Assembly: GCA_902363625.1 (NCBI GenBank)
Contig: CABJAS010000001.1
Location: forward strand, 364,673 to 428,672
Reading direction: 5' to 3'
Origin: Clostridiaceae bacterium
GTDB taxonomy: Bacteria; Bacillota_I; Bacilli_A; Erysipelotrichales; Coprobacillaceae
DNA length: 64,000 nt
Each line of letters begins with the position of its first letter. The stretch's first letter is position 1. Below the pieces are notes generated by a model that was given only the letters and a program-made list of their open reading frames with translations, was not told the DNA's origin and did no database searches. Of this stretch, positions 26,661-34,765 are shown one piece after another. Position numbers and translations under genes: made by a program.

Positions 26661-27536
26661 TTATTGTGTAATTTCTATTTTGAAACAGCATTCAAATGTT
26701 TGATCAACAGGAAGACTTACGATATCTTCCTTATCTTTCAACTCACCTGTAAATCCGGTATCATCAGCATGAGAACGCCAAGGCTCCAACGCTAAAAGTC
26801 CGCCAACTTGACGTGTTGCCCAGATTCCTAAAAAGTTAAAGTTTTCCATATGCAAAGTGACTGCTTTATTATGGTTGATCGATTTTAAAGAGACTGATTT
26901 TGATTTGAAATCAGTAACCACTACCGCATCATCTTTAAACATTTCCTGTCTGACAAAGAAACGTTTTTCGTTTTCTAACAATGGCTGCGTTTCACCGTTA
27001 TAAACAGAGTTTTCAACATCTAATAAACGACGGCTCAATGTTTCCGGCTGTTCAAATTCAACATAATAATCATTGCTTGATTCATTTTCGTACATTGGAC
27101 AAGCAAATGCAGGATGTCCGCCTACACCAAAGTAAATCGTTTTATCATCTTTGTTTTCTACTTTGATATGGCAGCAAAGTGTATTCATATCCAGCGTATA
27201 GGTTACAGTTAATTTAAAATCATATGGATATACATCTTTGAATCTTTCATTATCTAAAGTTAAAACAACACGATCCGCTGCTGTTTCTTCTACAGTAAAT
27301 TCATTATGACGAGCAAAACCATGCTGTGTTAAATGATATTCCTTCCCCTCAGCACGATACGTATCATTGATGACTTTTCCTACGATTGGGAAAAGAATCG
27401 GCGCACTGTTTGCCCAATAAGCCTTGTCTCTTTTCCACATATAGTTCATTTGATCTGACAATCCCACCATTTTATGGATTTCTGCTCCCTTGGGATGAAT
27501 GTCCACTTCTAAAAAATCATTTTTTAATGTTATCAT
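26661..27536 (-). CDS. Aldose 1-epimerase family protein (LacX type)
   Basis: Sugar mutarotase-like protein of the galactose mutarotase superfamily. FPIVGKVINDTYRAEGK and HGFARHNEF are the LacX-like N-terminal blocks; VGGHPAFACP contains the conserved histidine; LALEPWRSHADD is near the C-terminal active site. It interconverts the anomers of a hexose or hexose phosphate. Length is 291 aa. It is nine bases downstream of nagA, so it may act on amino-sugar-derived hexose phosphates; that is inference. The SD (GGAGAAAC) before the ATG is good. Confidence 0.87.
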   Translation of the reverse strand: MITLKNDFLEVDIHPKGAEIHKMVGLSDQMNYMWKRDKAYWANSAPILFPIVGKVINDTYRAEGKEYHLTQHGFARHNEFTVEETAADRVVLTLDNERFKDVYPYDFKLTVTYTLDMNTLCCHIKVENKDDKTIYFGVGGHPAFACPMYENESSNDYYVEFEQPETLSRRLLDVENSVYNGETQPLLENEKRFFVRQEMFKDDAVVVTDFKSKSVSLKSINHNKAVTLHMENFNFLGIWATRQVGGLLALEPWRSHADDTGFTGELKDKEDIVSLPVDQTFECCFKIEITQ

Positions 27537-27545
27537 AAGTTTCTC

Positions 27546-28682
27546 CTAATAGATTAATTTACCATTTACAAAGGCATGTTTTAAGCGTACTTGATCATCA
27601 AAAATAATGATATCCGCTAATTTTCCGACAGCAATGCTGCCTAACTGATCTTCTACTTTAATCGATTTAGCCGGATTTAAAGACGCTAAACGTACAGCCT
27701 TAACAATATCAATATGGAAATAGTCCATAGCATTCTTCACTGCATCATTCATACATAAGATACTTCCCGCTAAAGTCCCATCTTTTAAGCGAGCTGTTCC
27801 GTTTTCAACAGTGACTCCCTGTCCTCCTAATTGATAAGTACCCGGATCTTTCATGCAGGCTTCCATAGAATCGGTAATCAATGTTAAATAATCGTCCCCT
27901 TTAGCATGGTATAAAATACGTGCTGCCGGTGCTGAAACATGATGCCCATCTAAAATCAACTCTGCATAAGTCTGATCGCTATCCATTGCTAACCCTACAA
28001 TTCCCGGATTACGATGATTCAATGGTGTCATGGCATTATACGTATGTGTGAAATGATCCGCTCCTAAATCAAGCAGCTTCTTTCCTTCCTCATATGTTGC
28101 TCCGGTATGACCTAAAGAAACGGTAATCCCTTTTTCCAGCAAGTACTTCGTTAGAGCCTCTGATCCCGGCATTTCCGGTGCTAACGATAATAATTTAACA
28201 ACCTCGCTGTATTCACCGGTCATCTTATCAAACATTTCAATTGAAGGATCAACGATATATTCTCCCGGCTGAGCACCTTTATGTTTAATATTAAAGAATG
28301 GTCCTTCCATATGTGTCCCAATGATTCTGGCTCCATTCACTTTATCCTTATTTTCAGCAATGTTTTTAATCGCTGCATAAGTGCTTTCCTGAGATTGTGT
28401 CATCGTCGTTGGCAAAAAGCCGGTCACTCCTGTTTTAACATTTGATACAGATAGATTATCTAAATCTTCAAAAGTAGCATTCATCGCGTCACTTCCGTTT
28501 TTTCCATGCGTATGGACATCGATGAATCCCGGTGAAACAAAGTTTCCCTGTGCATCAATAACTGTTGCATTTGGATCTGTTTCATCTGTAATGTTAATGA
28601 TCTTTTCATCTTGAATCCATAGATTCTTTTCTACGATCTGATCATTTAAAATAATTTTCCCGTTAACAATACAATATTTCAA
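27546..28682 (-). CDS. nagA: N-acetylglucosamine-6-phosphate deacetylase
   Basis: Removes acetate from GlcNAc-6-P, giving glucosamine-6-P for NagB. Metal-site motifs: DVHTHG near residue 60, THMEGPFFN, SLGHTGATYEE, HTYNAMTPLNHR and ITDSMEA. Amidohydrolase fold, 378 aa. The first possible start in frame is the GTG at 28691, but it overlaps the SD (GAGGTG); the TTG at 28682 sits six bases after it and gives LKYCIVNGKII, so I prefer TTG. A TATAAT lies about 16 bases upstream. The LacX-like epimerase follows in the operon. nagB is 32 kb away, next to ptsI. Confidence 0.95.
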   Translation of the reverse strand: MKYCIVNGKIILNDQIVEKNLWIQDEKIINITDETDPNATVIDAQGNFVSPGFIDVHTHGKNGSDAMNATFEDLDNLSVSNVKTGVTGFLPTTMTQSQESTYAAIKNIAENKDKVNGARIIGTHMEGPFFNIKHKGAQPGEYIVDPSIEMFDKMTGEYSEVVKLLSLAPEMPGSEALTKYLLEKGITVSLGHTGATYEEGKKLLDLGADHFTHTYNAMTPLNHRNPGIVGLAMDSDQTYAELILDGHHVSAPAARILYHAKGDDYLTLITDSMEACMKDPGTYQLGGQGVTVENGTARLKDGTLAGSILCMNDAVKNAMDYFHIDIVKAVRLASLNPAKSIKVEDQLGSIAVGKLADIIIFDDQVRLKHAFVNGKLIY

Positions 28683-28749
28683 TTTTATCACCTCGTTTTT
28701 ATTATAACAAAAAACCTATTATTAGTGTGAACAAAATGCTTGATTCCAT

Positions 28750-28777
28750 AAAAAAAACTATCCGTTAATCGGATAGT
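28750..28777 (-). terminator. Rho-independent terminator of the rimP-nusA-infB-rbfA operon
   Basis: ACTATCCG and CGGATAGT form an eight-pair stem with a five-base loop, then seven or eight T on the minus strand, shortly after rbfA. Confidence 0.9.
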
Positions 28778-28779
28778 CT

Positions 28780-29133
28780 CTATTCTTGAGTTTCATTCGT
28801 ATGAATATCTTTAATGATCTTTTCAATTTTATTTCCATAATCTAATGATGTATCCAATAAGAAATGGAGTTCCGGTACACGTCTGATAGTTAAACGCTTT
28901 GCCAAAAGGGTACGAATAAACCCTTTTGAACGATTCAGCGCTTCTAATCCATCACGTGTATCATAATCTTTTCCTAGAAATGTTACATAGATTTTAGCGA
29001 TTGACAGATCACGTGTCACATCTACTGCGGTGATTGTACAAAATCCAATCTTTGGATCTTTTACTTCCATCTGTAAGATCTGTGTTAATTCTCTTTGAAT
29101 GATCCCATTTAATTTTTCCTTCTTTAAAACCAT
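28780..29133 (-). CDS. rbfA: 30S ribosome-binding factor A
   Basis: KH-fold protein that assists 16S rRNA maturation and late 30S assembly. EKLNGIIQREL, TAVDVTRDLSIAKIYV and the C-terminal RRVPELHFLLDTSLDYGN are typical. Length is 117 aa. Start at the ATG at 29133 with TTGGAGG upstream, overlapping the infB stop region. Last gene of the nusA/infB operon, as in B. subtilis. Confidence 0.96.
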   Translation of the reverse strand: MVLKKEKLNGIIQRELTQILQMEVKDPKIGFCTITAVDVTRDLSIAKIYVTFLGKDYDTRDGLEALNRSKGFIRTLLAKRLTIRRVPELHFLLDTSLDYGNKIEKIIKDIHTNETQE

Positions 29134-29145
29134 AAAAGCCTCCAA

Positions 29146-31008
29146 CTATCTTGCGACTTCTTGCATTTCAAATCCTTCGACAATATCGTTTTCTTTGATA
29201 TCATTGTAGTTTTCGATTGTCAGACCGCATTCATACCCTTGGGCAACTTCCTTCGCATCGTTTTGGAAACGTTTTAAAGAACCCAGTTTCCCAGTATAAA
29301 TCACAATTCCATCTCTGATCAAACGAACTCCGCAATCTCTGCGCATAAAGCCATCTGTCACGTAACATCCTGCTACTGATCCGACTTTAGACACTTTAAT
29401 CACTTGTCTGATTTCTGCCTGTCCGATGATGACTTCTTCAATCTCCGGTGCAAGCATTCCCTGCATTGCCGCTTCAATTTCTTCTACCATTTTATAAATG
29501 ATATTGTGCAAACGAATTTCTACGCCTTCTTCTTCCGCTTTCTTACGTACATTTGCTTCCGGTCTAACGTTAAATCCATAAATGATCGCCTGAGAAGCAC
29601 TCGCTAAAAGGATATCAGATTCAGAAATACTTCCGACAGTTGAACGAATAACATTGACTCTAATTCCATCAACATCGATTTTTTCCAATGATGACTTCAC
29701 TGCTTCTGCTGTTCCTTGAACATCTGATTTAACGATGATATTCAAATCTTGAACAGCACCCTCGTTAATTTTAGAGAATAAATCATCCAATGATAAAGCA
29801 CTTGTTGTTTTTCTGTCTTTATCTTGTTTTAATTTACTTCTTTCTTCTCCGACATGTCGTGACATCTTTTCTGTTTCAAAGGCCATGAATTTATCTCCGG
29901 CAACCGGCACTTCATTTAATCCTGTAATTTCTACCGGTGTTGAAGGTCCAGCCTCAGTGATTTCTTTTCCTTTATCATTCAGCATCTGACGCACACGTCC
30001 ATAAGCGGCACCTACAACGATTGGATCTCCCGTTCTTAACGTTCCGTTTTGTACAAGTAAAGTTGCTACAGGACCACGTCCTCTATCTAGTTTACCCTCA
30101 ACTACAGTTCCATATGCATAACGTTTTGGATTCGCTTTAAAATCTGCCATTTCTGAAACAACCAAGATTGTTTCCAGTAATTCTTCAATTCCCATGTTCA
30201 TTTTAGCTGAGATTTCACAATAAACAGTATCTCCGCCCCATTCTTCTGGAGTTAACCCTAAATCTGCCATCTGTGATTTAATATTCTCAGGATTTGCTCC
30301 CGGCTTATCAATTTTATTGACAGCTACAATGATTGGCACTCCTGCCGCTTTAGCATGGTCAACCGCTTCTCTTGTCTGAGGCATCACTCCATCATCCGCC
30401 GCTACTACGATAATAACGATATCGGTTACCTGCGCACCACGTGCACGCATCGCTGTGAAAGCCTCATGTCCCGGTGTATCTAAGAACGTAATTTTCTTTT
30501 CATTGATTACAACCTGGTAAGCTCCAATATGTTGCGTGATTCCACCAAATTCACCATCAACAACACTTGTTTTACGAATGGTATCCAATAATGTTGTTTT
30601 CCCATGGTCAACATGTCCCATGATTGTGACAACCGGAGGACGATTCATTAAATCATTTTCATCATCAACAATTTCAATCTCTTCAAAGTTTACTTCATTA
30701 ACTTCAATATGCTTTTTAATTTCATAACCGTATTCCATACATACTAATTCTACATTTTCATCATCCAATGAAGAATTGATCGTTACCATTTTCCCTAACA
30801 TAAATAACACTTTAATAACATTTGCAGGGGTTTGATTGATTTTTTCAGCTAATTCACCAACCGTAATACCTTCTTCATAAACAACGATTCCGTCTCCTAC
30901 CTTCACTTCTTCTTTTTTATTTGGCACGTTCGAAATCAATGTTTTCTTTTTAGGCGCTGTTTTTTTACCTGAACGATTTGGTCTCTTATTTTTATTCATC
31001 TTTGCCAT
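29146..31008 (-). CDS. infB: Translation initiation factor IF-2 (short form)
   Basis: GTPase that places initiator tRNA on the 30S subunit. G1 [10 protein letters not shown]3 DTPGHEAF and G4 NKIDKP are intact, and the C2 domain binding initiator tRNA is at the C-terminus. At 620 aa the protein is short: the charged N-terminal extension common in Bacillus (716 aa) is reduced to about 40 Lys/Asn-rich residues before the IF2_N domain (residues 48-100). SD GGTGGTTAT upstream of the ATG. Operon member between ylxQ and rbfA. Confidence 0.97.
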   Translation of the reverse strand: MAKMNKNKRPNRSGKKTAPKKKTLISNVPNKKEEVKVGDGIVVYEEGITVGELAEKINQTPANVIKVLFMLGKMVTINSSLDDENVELVCMEYGYEIKKHIEVNEVNFEEIEIVDDENDLMNRPPVVTIMGHVDHGKTTLLDTIRKTSVVDGEFGGITQHIGAYQVVINEKKITFLDTPGHEAFTAMRARGAQVTDIVIIVVAADDGVMPQTREAVDHAKAAGVPIIVAVNKIDKPGANPENIKSQMADLGLTPEEWGGDTVYCEISAKMNMGIEELLETILVVSEMADFKANPKRYAYGTVVEGKLDRGRGPVATLLVQNGTLRTGDPIVVGAAYGRVRQMLNDKGKEITEAGPSTPVEITGLNEVPVAGDKFMAFETEKMSRHVGEERSKLKQDKDRKTTSALSLDDLFSKINEGAVQDLNIIVKSDVQGTAEAVKSSLEKIDVDGIRVNVIRSTVGSISESDILLASASQAIIYGFNVRPEANVRKKAEEEGVEIRLHNIIYKMVEEIEAAMQGMLAPEIEEVIIGQAEIRQVIKVSKVGSVAGCYVTDGFMRRDCGVRLIRDGIVIYTGKLGSLKRFQNDAKEVAQGYECGLTIENYNDIKENDIVEGFEMQEVAR

Positions 31009-31016
31009 ATAACCAC

Positions 31017-31316
31017 CTACCCTATCTTTTCTTTTAATTTTTCAGCAAATTTTTTATCCAACACAGCGATTGCCATACGATTGCTTTTACCAATGGCATT
31101 CGATAACTCTGTGCTATCACCTATTATTATATACTCAATTTTGTAATGTGTACACTTATCTATTAAACGTTTCTTCGTGTTATCACTTGCATCTTCAGCA
31201 ATAATAACCAATTTCGCTGATTTATCCCTAATACTTAACAATACGCCTTCACCACTGGCGAGGTTTCTGGAACGCATCATTAAGCCAATATAATTAAGAA
31301 CATCCTTATTCAACAT
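31017..31316 (-). CDS. ylxQ: L7Ae-family ribosomal-protein-like (YlxQ)
   Basis: Small (99 aa) protein of the L7Ae/L30e RNA-binding fold, related to YbxF and YlxQ, which bind kink-turn [17 protein letters not shown] and [17 protein letters not shown] match the family. It overlaps ylxR by 11 bases, with GAGGAATT at long range before the ATG. In Firmicutes the ylxR-ylxQ pair always lies between nusA and infB. Confidence 0.9.
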   Translation of the reverse strand: MLNKDVLNYIGLMMRSRNLASGEGVLLSIRDKSAKLVIIAEDASDNTKKRLIDKCTHYKIEYIIIGDSTELSNAIGKSNRMAIAVLDKKFAEKLKEKIG

Positions 31317-31560
31317 TCTTCAACAATTCCTCATAGATCGCTTCTGGCACTTTCGTTTCCAATGAACGATCCAATGATCCTTTTTTCTTTGCCAGTTCAA
31401 TTGCTTCCTTTGATTTTTTCAGATAAGCACCGCGTCCGTTTTGCTTTCCAGTATAATCAATAAAGACTTCGCCTTCTTTGTTTTTAACGATACGAATCAA
31501 TTCTTTTTTAGGACATTGTTCTCCCGTTGCTACACATTTTCTCAGTGGGATTTTTTTCAT
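31306..31560 (-). CDS. ylxR: YlxR-family RNA-binding protein
   Basis: Short basic protein (84 aa) of the DUF448/YlxR family. RKCVATGEQCPKKELIRIV and GRGAYLKKSKEAIELAKKKG are the family signature with the conserved GRGAY loop. Relatives in some species act as nucleoid- or RNA-associated regulators. It sits 11 bases after nusA. Confidence 0.92.
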   Translation of the reverse strand: MKKIPLRKCVATGEQCPKKELIRIVKNKEGEVFIDYTGKQNGRGAYLKKSKEAIELAKKKGSLDRSLETKVPEAIYEELLKNVE

Positions 31561-31571
31561 CTAAAACCCTC

Positions 31572-32975
31572 CTAATCTTCATCGTAATATTTATCAAATT
31601 CATCGTAATCGATTTCTTCGTCATATTTGCTGTAGTCATCATCGTAGTAATCTTCTTCATCGTCTTCTTCAACAACTGTTTTCTTTGTTTCTTGCACAGG
31701 GGCAGCTGGTGCTTCTTCAATGATTTCTTCCACTGCTTCTTCCACGATGTCTTGATTAGGCATCGCTTCAATAACTACCTCATTTAGATCAGATTCTTCA
31801 ACGATTTCTTCTACAGCTTCTGCTACTTCTTCTTTTGCTTCCACTTCTTCAGCAGTTGTTTCTGCCAGCATTTCTTCTTCGATATCTTTATATTCTTCAT
31901 GTTTCACTTCTTCTAAAGAATACAAGCCTTCACTGATCGCATCGCTCAATGATTTAATATCGATTTTCCATCCTGTTAAACGTGCCGCTAAGCGGGCATT
32001 CTGACCACGTTTACCAATTGCCAGTGACAATTGATTATCCGGTACCACAACAAAAGCAGATTTATCCTCTTCATTGATGCTGACATTAATAACATTTGAT
32101 GGTGCCAAAGCATTTGATATGAACGTTGCCGCATCTTTTGAATATTCCACAATATCAATCATTTCGCCATGTAATTCTTCAACGATGTTTTTAACACGTG
32201 TTCCTTTTGGTCCAACGCATGAACCGATCGGATCGATATCATCTGCTTTTGTATAAACCGCAATCTTACTTCTTTCCCCAGCTTCTCTTGAAACCGAGAA
32301 AATCTCAACAATACCTTCATAAATTTCAGGTACTTCCATTTCAAATAAGCGTTTAACTAAACCAGGCTCTGTTCTTGAAACAACGATATGTGTTCCTTTT
32401 GTCCCATGGTCTACTTCTGAAACATATACTTTTAAATGCTGCCCTTCTACCAGTTTTTCACCCGGAATCTGCTGATTGGCTGCTAAGAAAGCTCCTGTTT
32501 TACCAATATTAACAATCGCAAAACGATCTTCTACACGATCCACGATCCCGGTAATGATTTCATCCTTCTTATCAATAAATTCATTATATAAACTTTCTTT
32601 TTCAGCTTCTCTGATCTTTTGACGTAAGATCTGTTTTGTCTGCACTGCCGCTAAACGTCCAAAGATATCCGGTGATACAGCATTTTCAACCACATCTCCG
32701 ATTTTATAATTAGGATTGATTTCCTGTGCTTCTTCCAATGAAAGTTCAATATCTTCATCTTCCACTTCTTCCACTACTGTTTTAATCTCATGCAGTGAAA
32801 TCTTCGCTGTTTTAGGATCAATATCCACACGAACGATAGAATCCGGACTTAAATAGTTTTTCTTATAAGATTTTTCCAAAGCTTCTTTTAATGCATCTAA
32901 TACGATTTCTTTTTTAATACCACGTTCATTCTCTAATATTTCTAAAGCTTCAATAAACTTTTTATTCCCAGCCAT
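31572..32975 (-). CDS. nusA: Transcription termination/antitermination factor NusA with long acidic tail
   Basis: RNA polymerase-binding factor that modulates pausing and termination. Domain order: N-terminal RNAP-binding domain (1-125), S1 (about 135-200), KH1 and KH2 (200-345), with VGPKGTRVKNIVEELHGE and LAIGKRGQNARLAARLTGW visible. Residues about 350-467 are an unusual Glu/Asp-rich tail ending in D/Y/K repeats. Firmicute NusA normally ends near residue 370, so the tail adds about 100 residues. E. coli NusA also has acidic repeats, but of another kind. Start ATG with GGAGGAATAAAAC. Its operon leader carries a hairpin that may respond to NusA. Confidence 0.96.
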   Translation of the reverse strand: MAGNKKFIEALEILENERGIKKEIVLDALKEALEKSYKKNYLSPDSIVRVDIDPKTAKISLHEIKTVVEEVEDEDIELSLEEAQEINPNYKIGDVVENAVSPDIFGRLAAVQTKQILRQKIREAEKESLYNEFIDKKDEIITGIVDRVEDRFAIVNIGKTGAFLAANQQIPGEKLVEGQHLKVYVSEVDHGTKGTHIVVSRTEPGLVKRLFEMEVPEIYEGIVEIFSVSREAGERSKIAVYTKADDIDPIGSCVGPKGTRVKNIVEELHGEMIDIVEYSKDAATFISNALAPSNVINVSINEEDKSAFVVVPDNQLSLAIGKRGQNARLAARLTGWKIDIKSLSDAISEGLYSLEEVKHEEYKDIEEEMLAETTAEEVEAKEEVAEAVEEIVEESDLNEVVIEAMPNQDIVEEAVEEIIEEAPAAPVQETKKTVVEEDDEEDYYDDDYSKYDEEIDYDEFDKYYDED

Positions 32976-32991
32976 TTTGTTTTATTCCTCC

Positions 32992-33459
32992 TTAAAATTT
33001 GACAGCCAATCGAATAAACTTAATACGATCATAATCTATTTCAATACGTTTCTTGATGTTTTTTACTAGGTATTCTAAAAGAATGATTTGATCGTTTACT
33101 TCTAATATTGTACCATACACTTCGTCCATTCCTGCCATTGGCATTGCCAATTTGATATACACATATTTACCAATAGAATGGCTGACTTGTTCCAAGTTCT
33201 TTAACGGCTTTTCAGCTCCCGGTGAAGATACTTCTAAATAGTATTCACCTTTGATTGGATCTGATTCATCGAGAAGCGCACTGATTTGTTCTGATACGTT
33301 GACACATGTTTCCATATCTAATGAACCGTTTATTTTTTCAATAAAGATTCTTAAATACCATTCATTATTTTCTTTTTCATAAACGATTTCATCTTCATAG
33401 CATTGTGCTTCATTTAAAATCGGTTTAATCATATCAGAAATCTGTTGAATTAATTCCAT
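32992..33459 (-). CDS. rimP: Ribosome maturation factor RimP
   Basis: Needed for 30S maturation. The N-terminal domain contains LRIFIEK and CVNVSEQISALLDE; YYLEVSSPGAEKPLKN is the RimP signature. Length is 155 aa, usual. First gene of the nusA/infB operon; AAAGGGAGAT upstream of the ATG, preceded by a leader hairpin and a strong promoter. Confidence 0.95.
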   Translation of the reverse strand: MELIQQISDMIKPILNEAQCYEDEIVYEKENNEWYLRIFIEKINGSLDMETCVNVSEQISALLDESDPIKGEYYLEVSSPGAEKPLKNLEQVSHSIGKYVYIKLAMPMAGMDEVYGTILEVNDQIILLEYLVKNIKKRIEIDYDRIKFIRLAVKF

Positions 33460-33471
33460 CTTATCTCCCTT

Positions 33472-33504
33472 TCCAATAATAAAGAGTGGGTCCCCCCACT
33501 CTTT
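33472..33504 (-). promoter_or_regulatory. Hairpin in the rimP-nusA operon leader (possible attenuator)
   Basis: On the minus strand AAAGAGTGGG and CCCACTCTTT make a perfect ten-pair stem around a GGGA tetraloop, followed by only a weak U-rich tract (ATTATTGG). It lies between the promoter at 33540-33568 and the rimP SD, so it is transcribed in the leader. A strong stem with a poor U-tract is what NusA-dependent terminators look like; in B. subtilis nusA autoregulation uses such a leader terminator. Function here is inference. Confidence 0.6.
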
Positions 33505-33539
33505 TAGATTCGTTGCTTTAGTATCTAAATGACGTAATC

Positions 33540-33568
33540 AATATATCATATATTTGTGTAAATGTCAA
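33540..33568 (-). promoter_or_regulatory. Strong sigma-A-type promoter of the rimP-nusA-infB operon
   Basis: TTGACA, 17-base spacer, TATATT on the minus strand, about 80 bases upstream of rimP. Of about 347 bases without an intact gene (33460-33806), the rest is AT-rich; a seven-base inverted repeat GAATAAT...ATTATTC lies near 33670-33691 and a TATAAT at 33741-33746 may serve the plus-strand lipoprotein gene. Confidence 0.8.
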
Positions 33569-33805
33569 TTAAACACATCTTTTTTTATAGATTTTATCGA
33601 CTATTTTTCAAACTAGCAGGATATACATCAAAAAAGACTGATCTAAGAGAAAAGATTAAAATTAGGATTGAATAATCATCTCTATTATTCTGAGATAAAG
33701 ATAGTAAGTTTCTTTAAGTGTCATTTTCTCAAGATTTATATATAATCTATCAAAAAAAGAGGTGAGTTAGCTAAACAAAGTATAACCATAATGGAGGAAA
33801 TGTCT

Positions 33806-34475
33806 ATGAAGCATAAAAATATTGCTTATTTTATTAACTGTTGTTTTTCTTGGCGGCTGTTCTAGTCAGACAAAAATAAAAAGCATTCACATTGATAGTC
33901 CGGATATCACTTTAGATTTTGACCAAAGCCAGACTTTTAAAGTGGAAATAGAACCTTCTAAAGCTAATATCGAAGAAAAAGATATCGTTATTAGTGACAC
34001 CACACTCATTACTTTGACGAAAGTCAATGACCATTCATTGACAATTAAAGCCAATCAAAATGAGGGAATCGCTACTCTTTACATAATGACAAATGATGTA
34101 GAAAGCAATAAAGTCACAATCAATATAATAGATATTAAAAAAGCCAAAGAAAAAGCGGCACAAGAAGAAAAAGAAGCCAAAGAAGCGGCAGAAAAGGAAA
34201 AGCAGGCGGCGGAAGCAGAGGCCAAGGCGTTGGAAGAACAAAAACAAGCAGAAGCAGCAGCCAAAGCATTGGAAGAACAAAAACAGGCAGAAGCAGCTCA
34301 GTCCAATGAATCCACCCCAAATAATGCTATTCCAAATACCAGTACTGTTTATCTGCCTAAAAACGGAGAAAAATATCATTCAAATCCAAATTGCAGCAAT
34401 ATGAAAAATCCGCGGGCAGTCAGTCTTGAAGAAGCCCAGTCACTAGGTTATGAGCCTTGCTCTAAATGTTATTAA
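33806..34475 (+). CDS. Secreted lipoprotein with Ala/Glu repeat and C-terminal Cys/His motif; apparent +1 frameshift at start
   Basis: The ATG at 33806 has GGAGG eight bases upstream but its frame stops after 19 codons. Removing one A from the run of five at 33815-33819 joins it to a frame that yields a complete lipoprotein signal peptide (MKHKILLILLTVVFLGGCSSQ, split: MKHKILLILL then TVVFLGGC), so I read this as one gene with a frameshift in the homopolymer. The alternative TTG start at 33822 has no SD. Mature order: a BIG2-like beta domain (33860-34140), an Ala/Glu/Lys-rich coiled stretch holding a 39-base tandem repeat, and a C-terminal ~45-residue module (KYHSNPNCSN...PCSKC) whose H-x4-5-C and C-x-x-C look metal-binding; that module recurs on Firmicute secreted proteins. 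Confidence 0.65.
34221..34298 (+). repeat. Tandem repeat in lipoprotein gene, 39-base unit twice
   Basis: Two copies of a 39-base unit encode AKALEEQKQAEAA twice, with five or so base differences between copies. The repeat is in frame and helical; likely to vary in number among strains. Confidence 0.75.
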
Positions 34476-34753
34476 AACGCAGACCATTACGATCTGCGTT
34501 TTCTTGTTGTTGTAATTGTGCTTTAATCTTGGCAATAATTTCTTGATAATTGAGATTGTCCAAATTTGTCACATCAATTTCGATGCGCTTTCCCACTCCA
34601 TTAAAATCGTTCATTCTACGATGTTGAATAGCTTTTGATAATCCTCAAGGTGGAAGGAGCAGGCAATCTTTTTTTGGTTGTCAGATAAGATCATTAATGA
34701 TATCACCAAGATATTTTCAAGGATGTCGGCACACCGGTAATAATGCCATACAT
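34462..34753 (-). pseudogene. Doubly frameshifted gene remnant downstream of polC
   Basis: A well-placed SD (GAGGA) and ATG at 34753, 12 bases after polC, open a frame (MYGIITGVP) that stops after 16 codons. The next frame carries on with ILENILVISLMILSD, QKKIACSFHLEDY and QKLFNIVE and then stops at 34611. The third frame resumes at the ATG at 34614 (MNDFNGVGKRIEIDVT, then LNYQEIIAKIKAQLQQQ) and ends at 34462. Two missing bases would give one protein of about 95-100 residues. It could instead be two small coupled genes (ATGA overlap at 34611-34614), with only the upstream 16 codons spurious. No family recognised. Confidence 0.45.
34474..34504. terminator. Bidirectional Rho-independent terminator
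   Basis: AAAACGCAGA and TCTGCGTTTT form a ten-pair stem with a nine-base loop; T-rich on both sides. It ends the lipoprotein gene on the plus strand and lies in the 3' end of the remnant on the minus strand. Confidence 0.85.
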
Positions 34754-34765
34754 GTATTTATCCTC

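Noticed and set aside
31527..31787. Plus-strand hydrophobic Ile/Val/Phe frame
   Set aside because: Antisense to the acidic tail of NusA; Asp/Glu codons reversed give hydrophobic residues.
34035..34379. Minus-strand Phe/Cys-rich open frames opposite the lipoprotein gene
   Set aside because: Shadow of the Ala/Glu/Lys repeat codons on the plus strand; no SD, and several overlapping versions exist.
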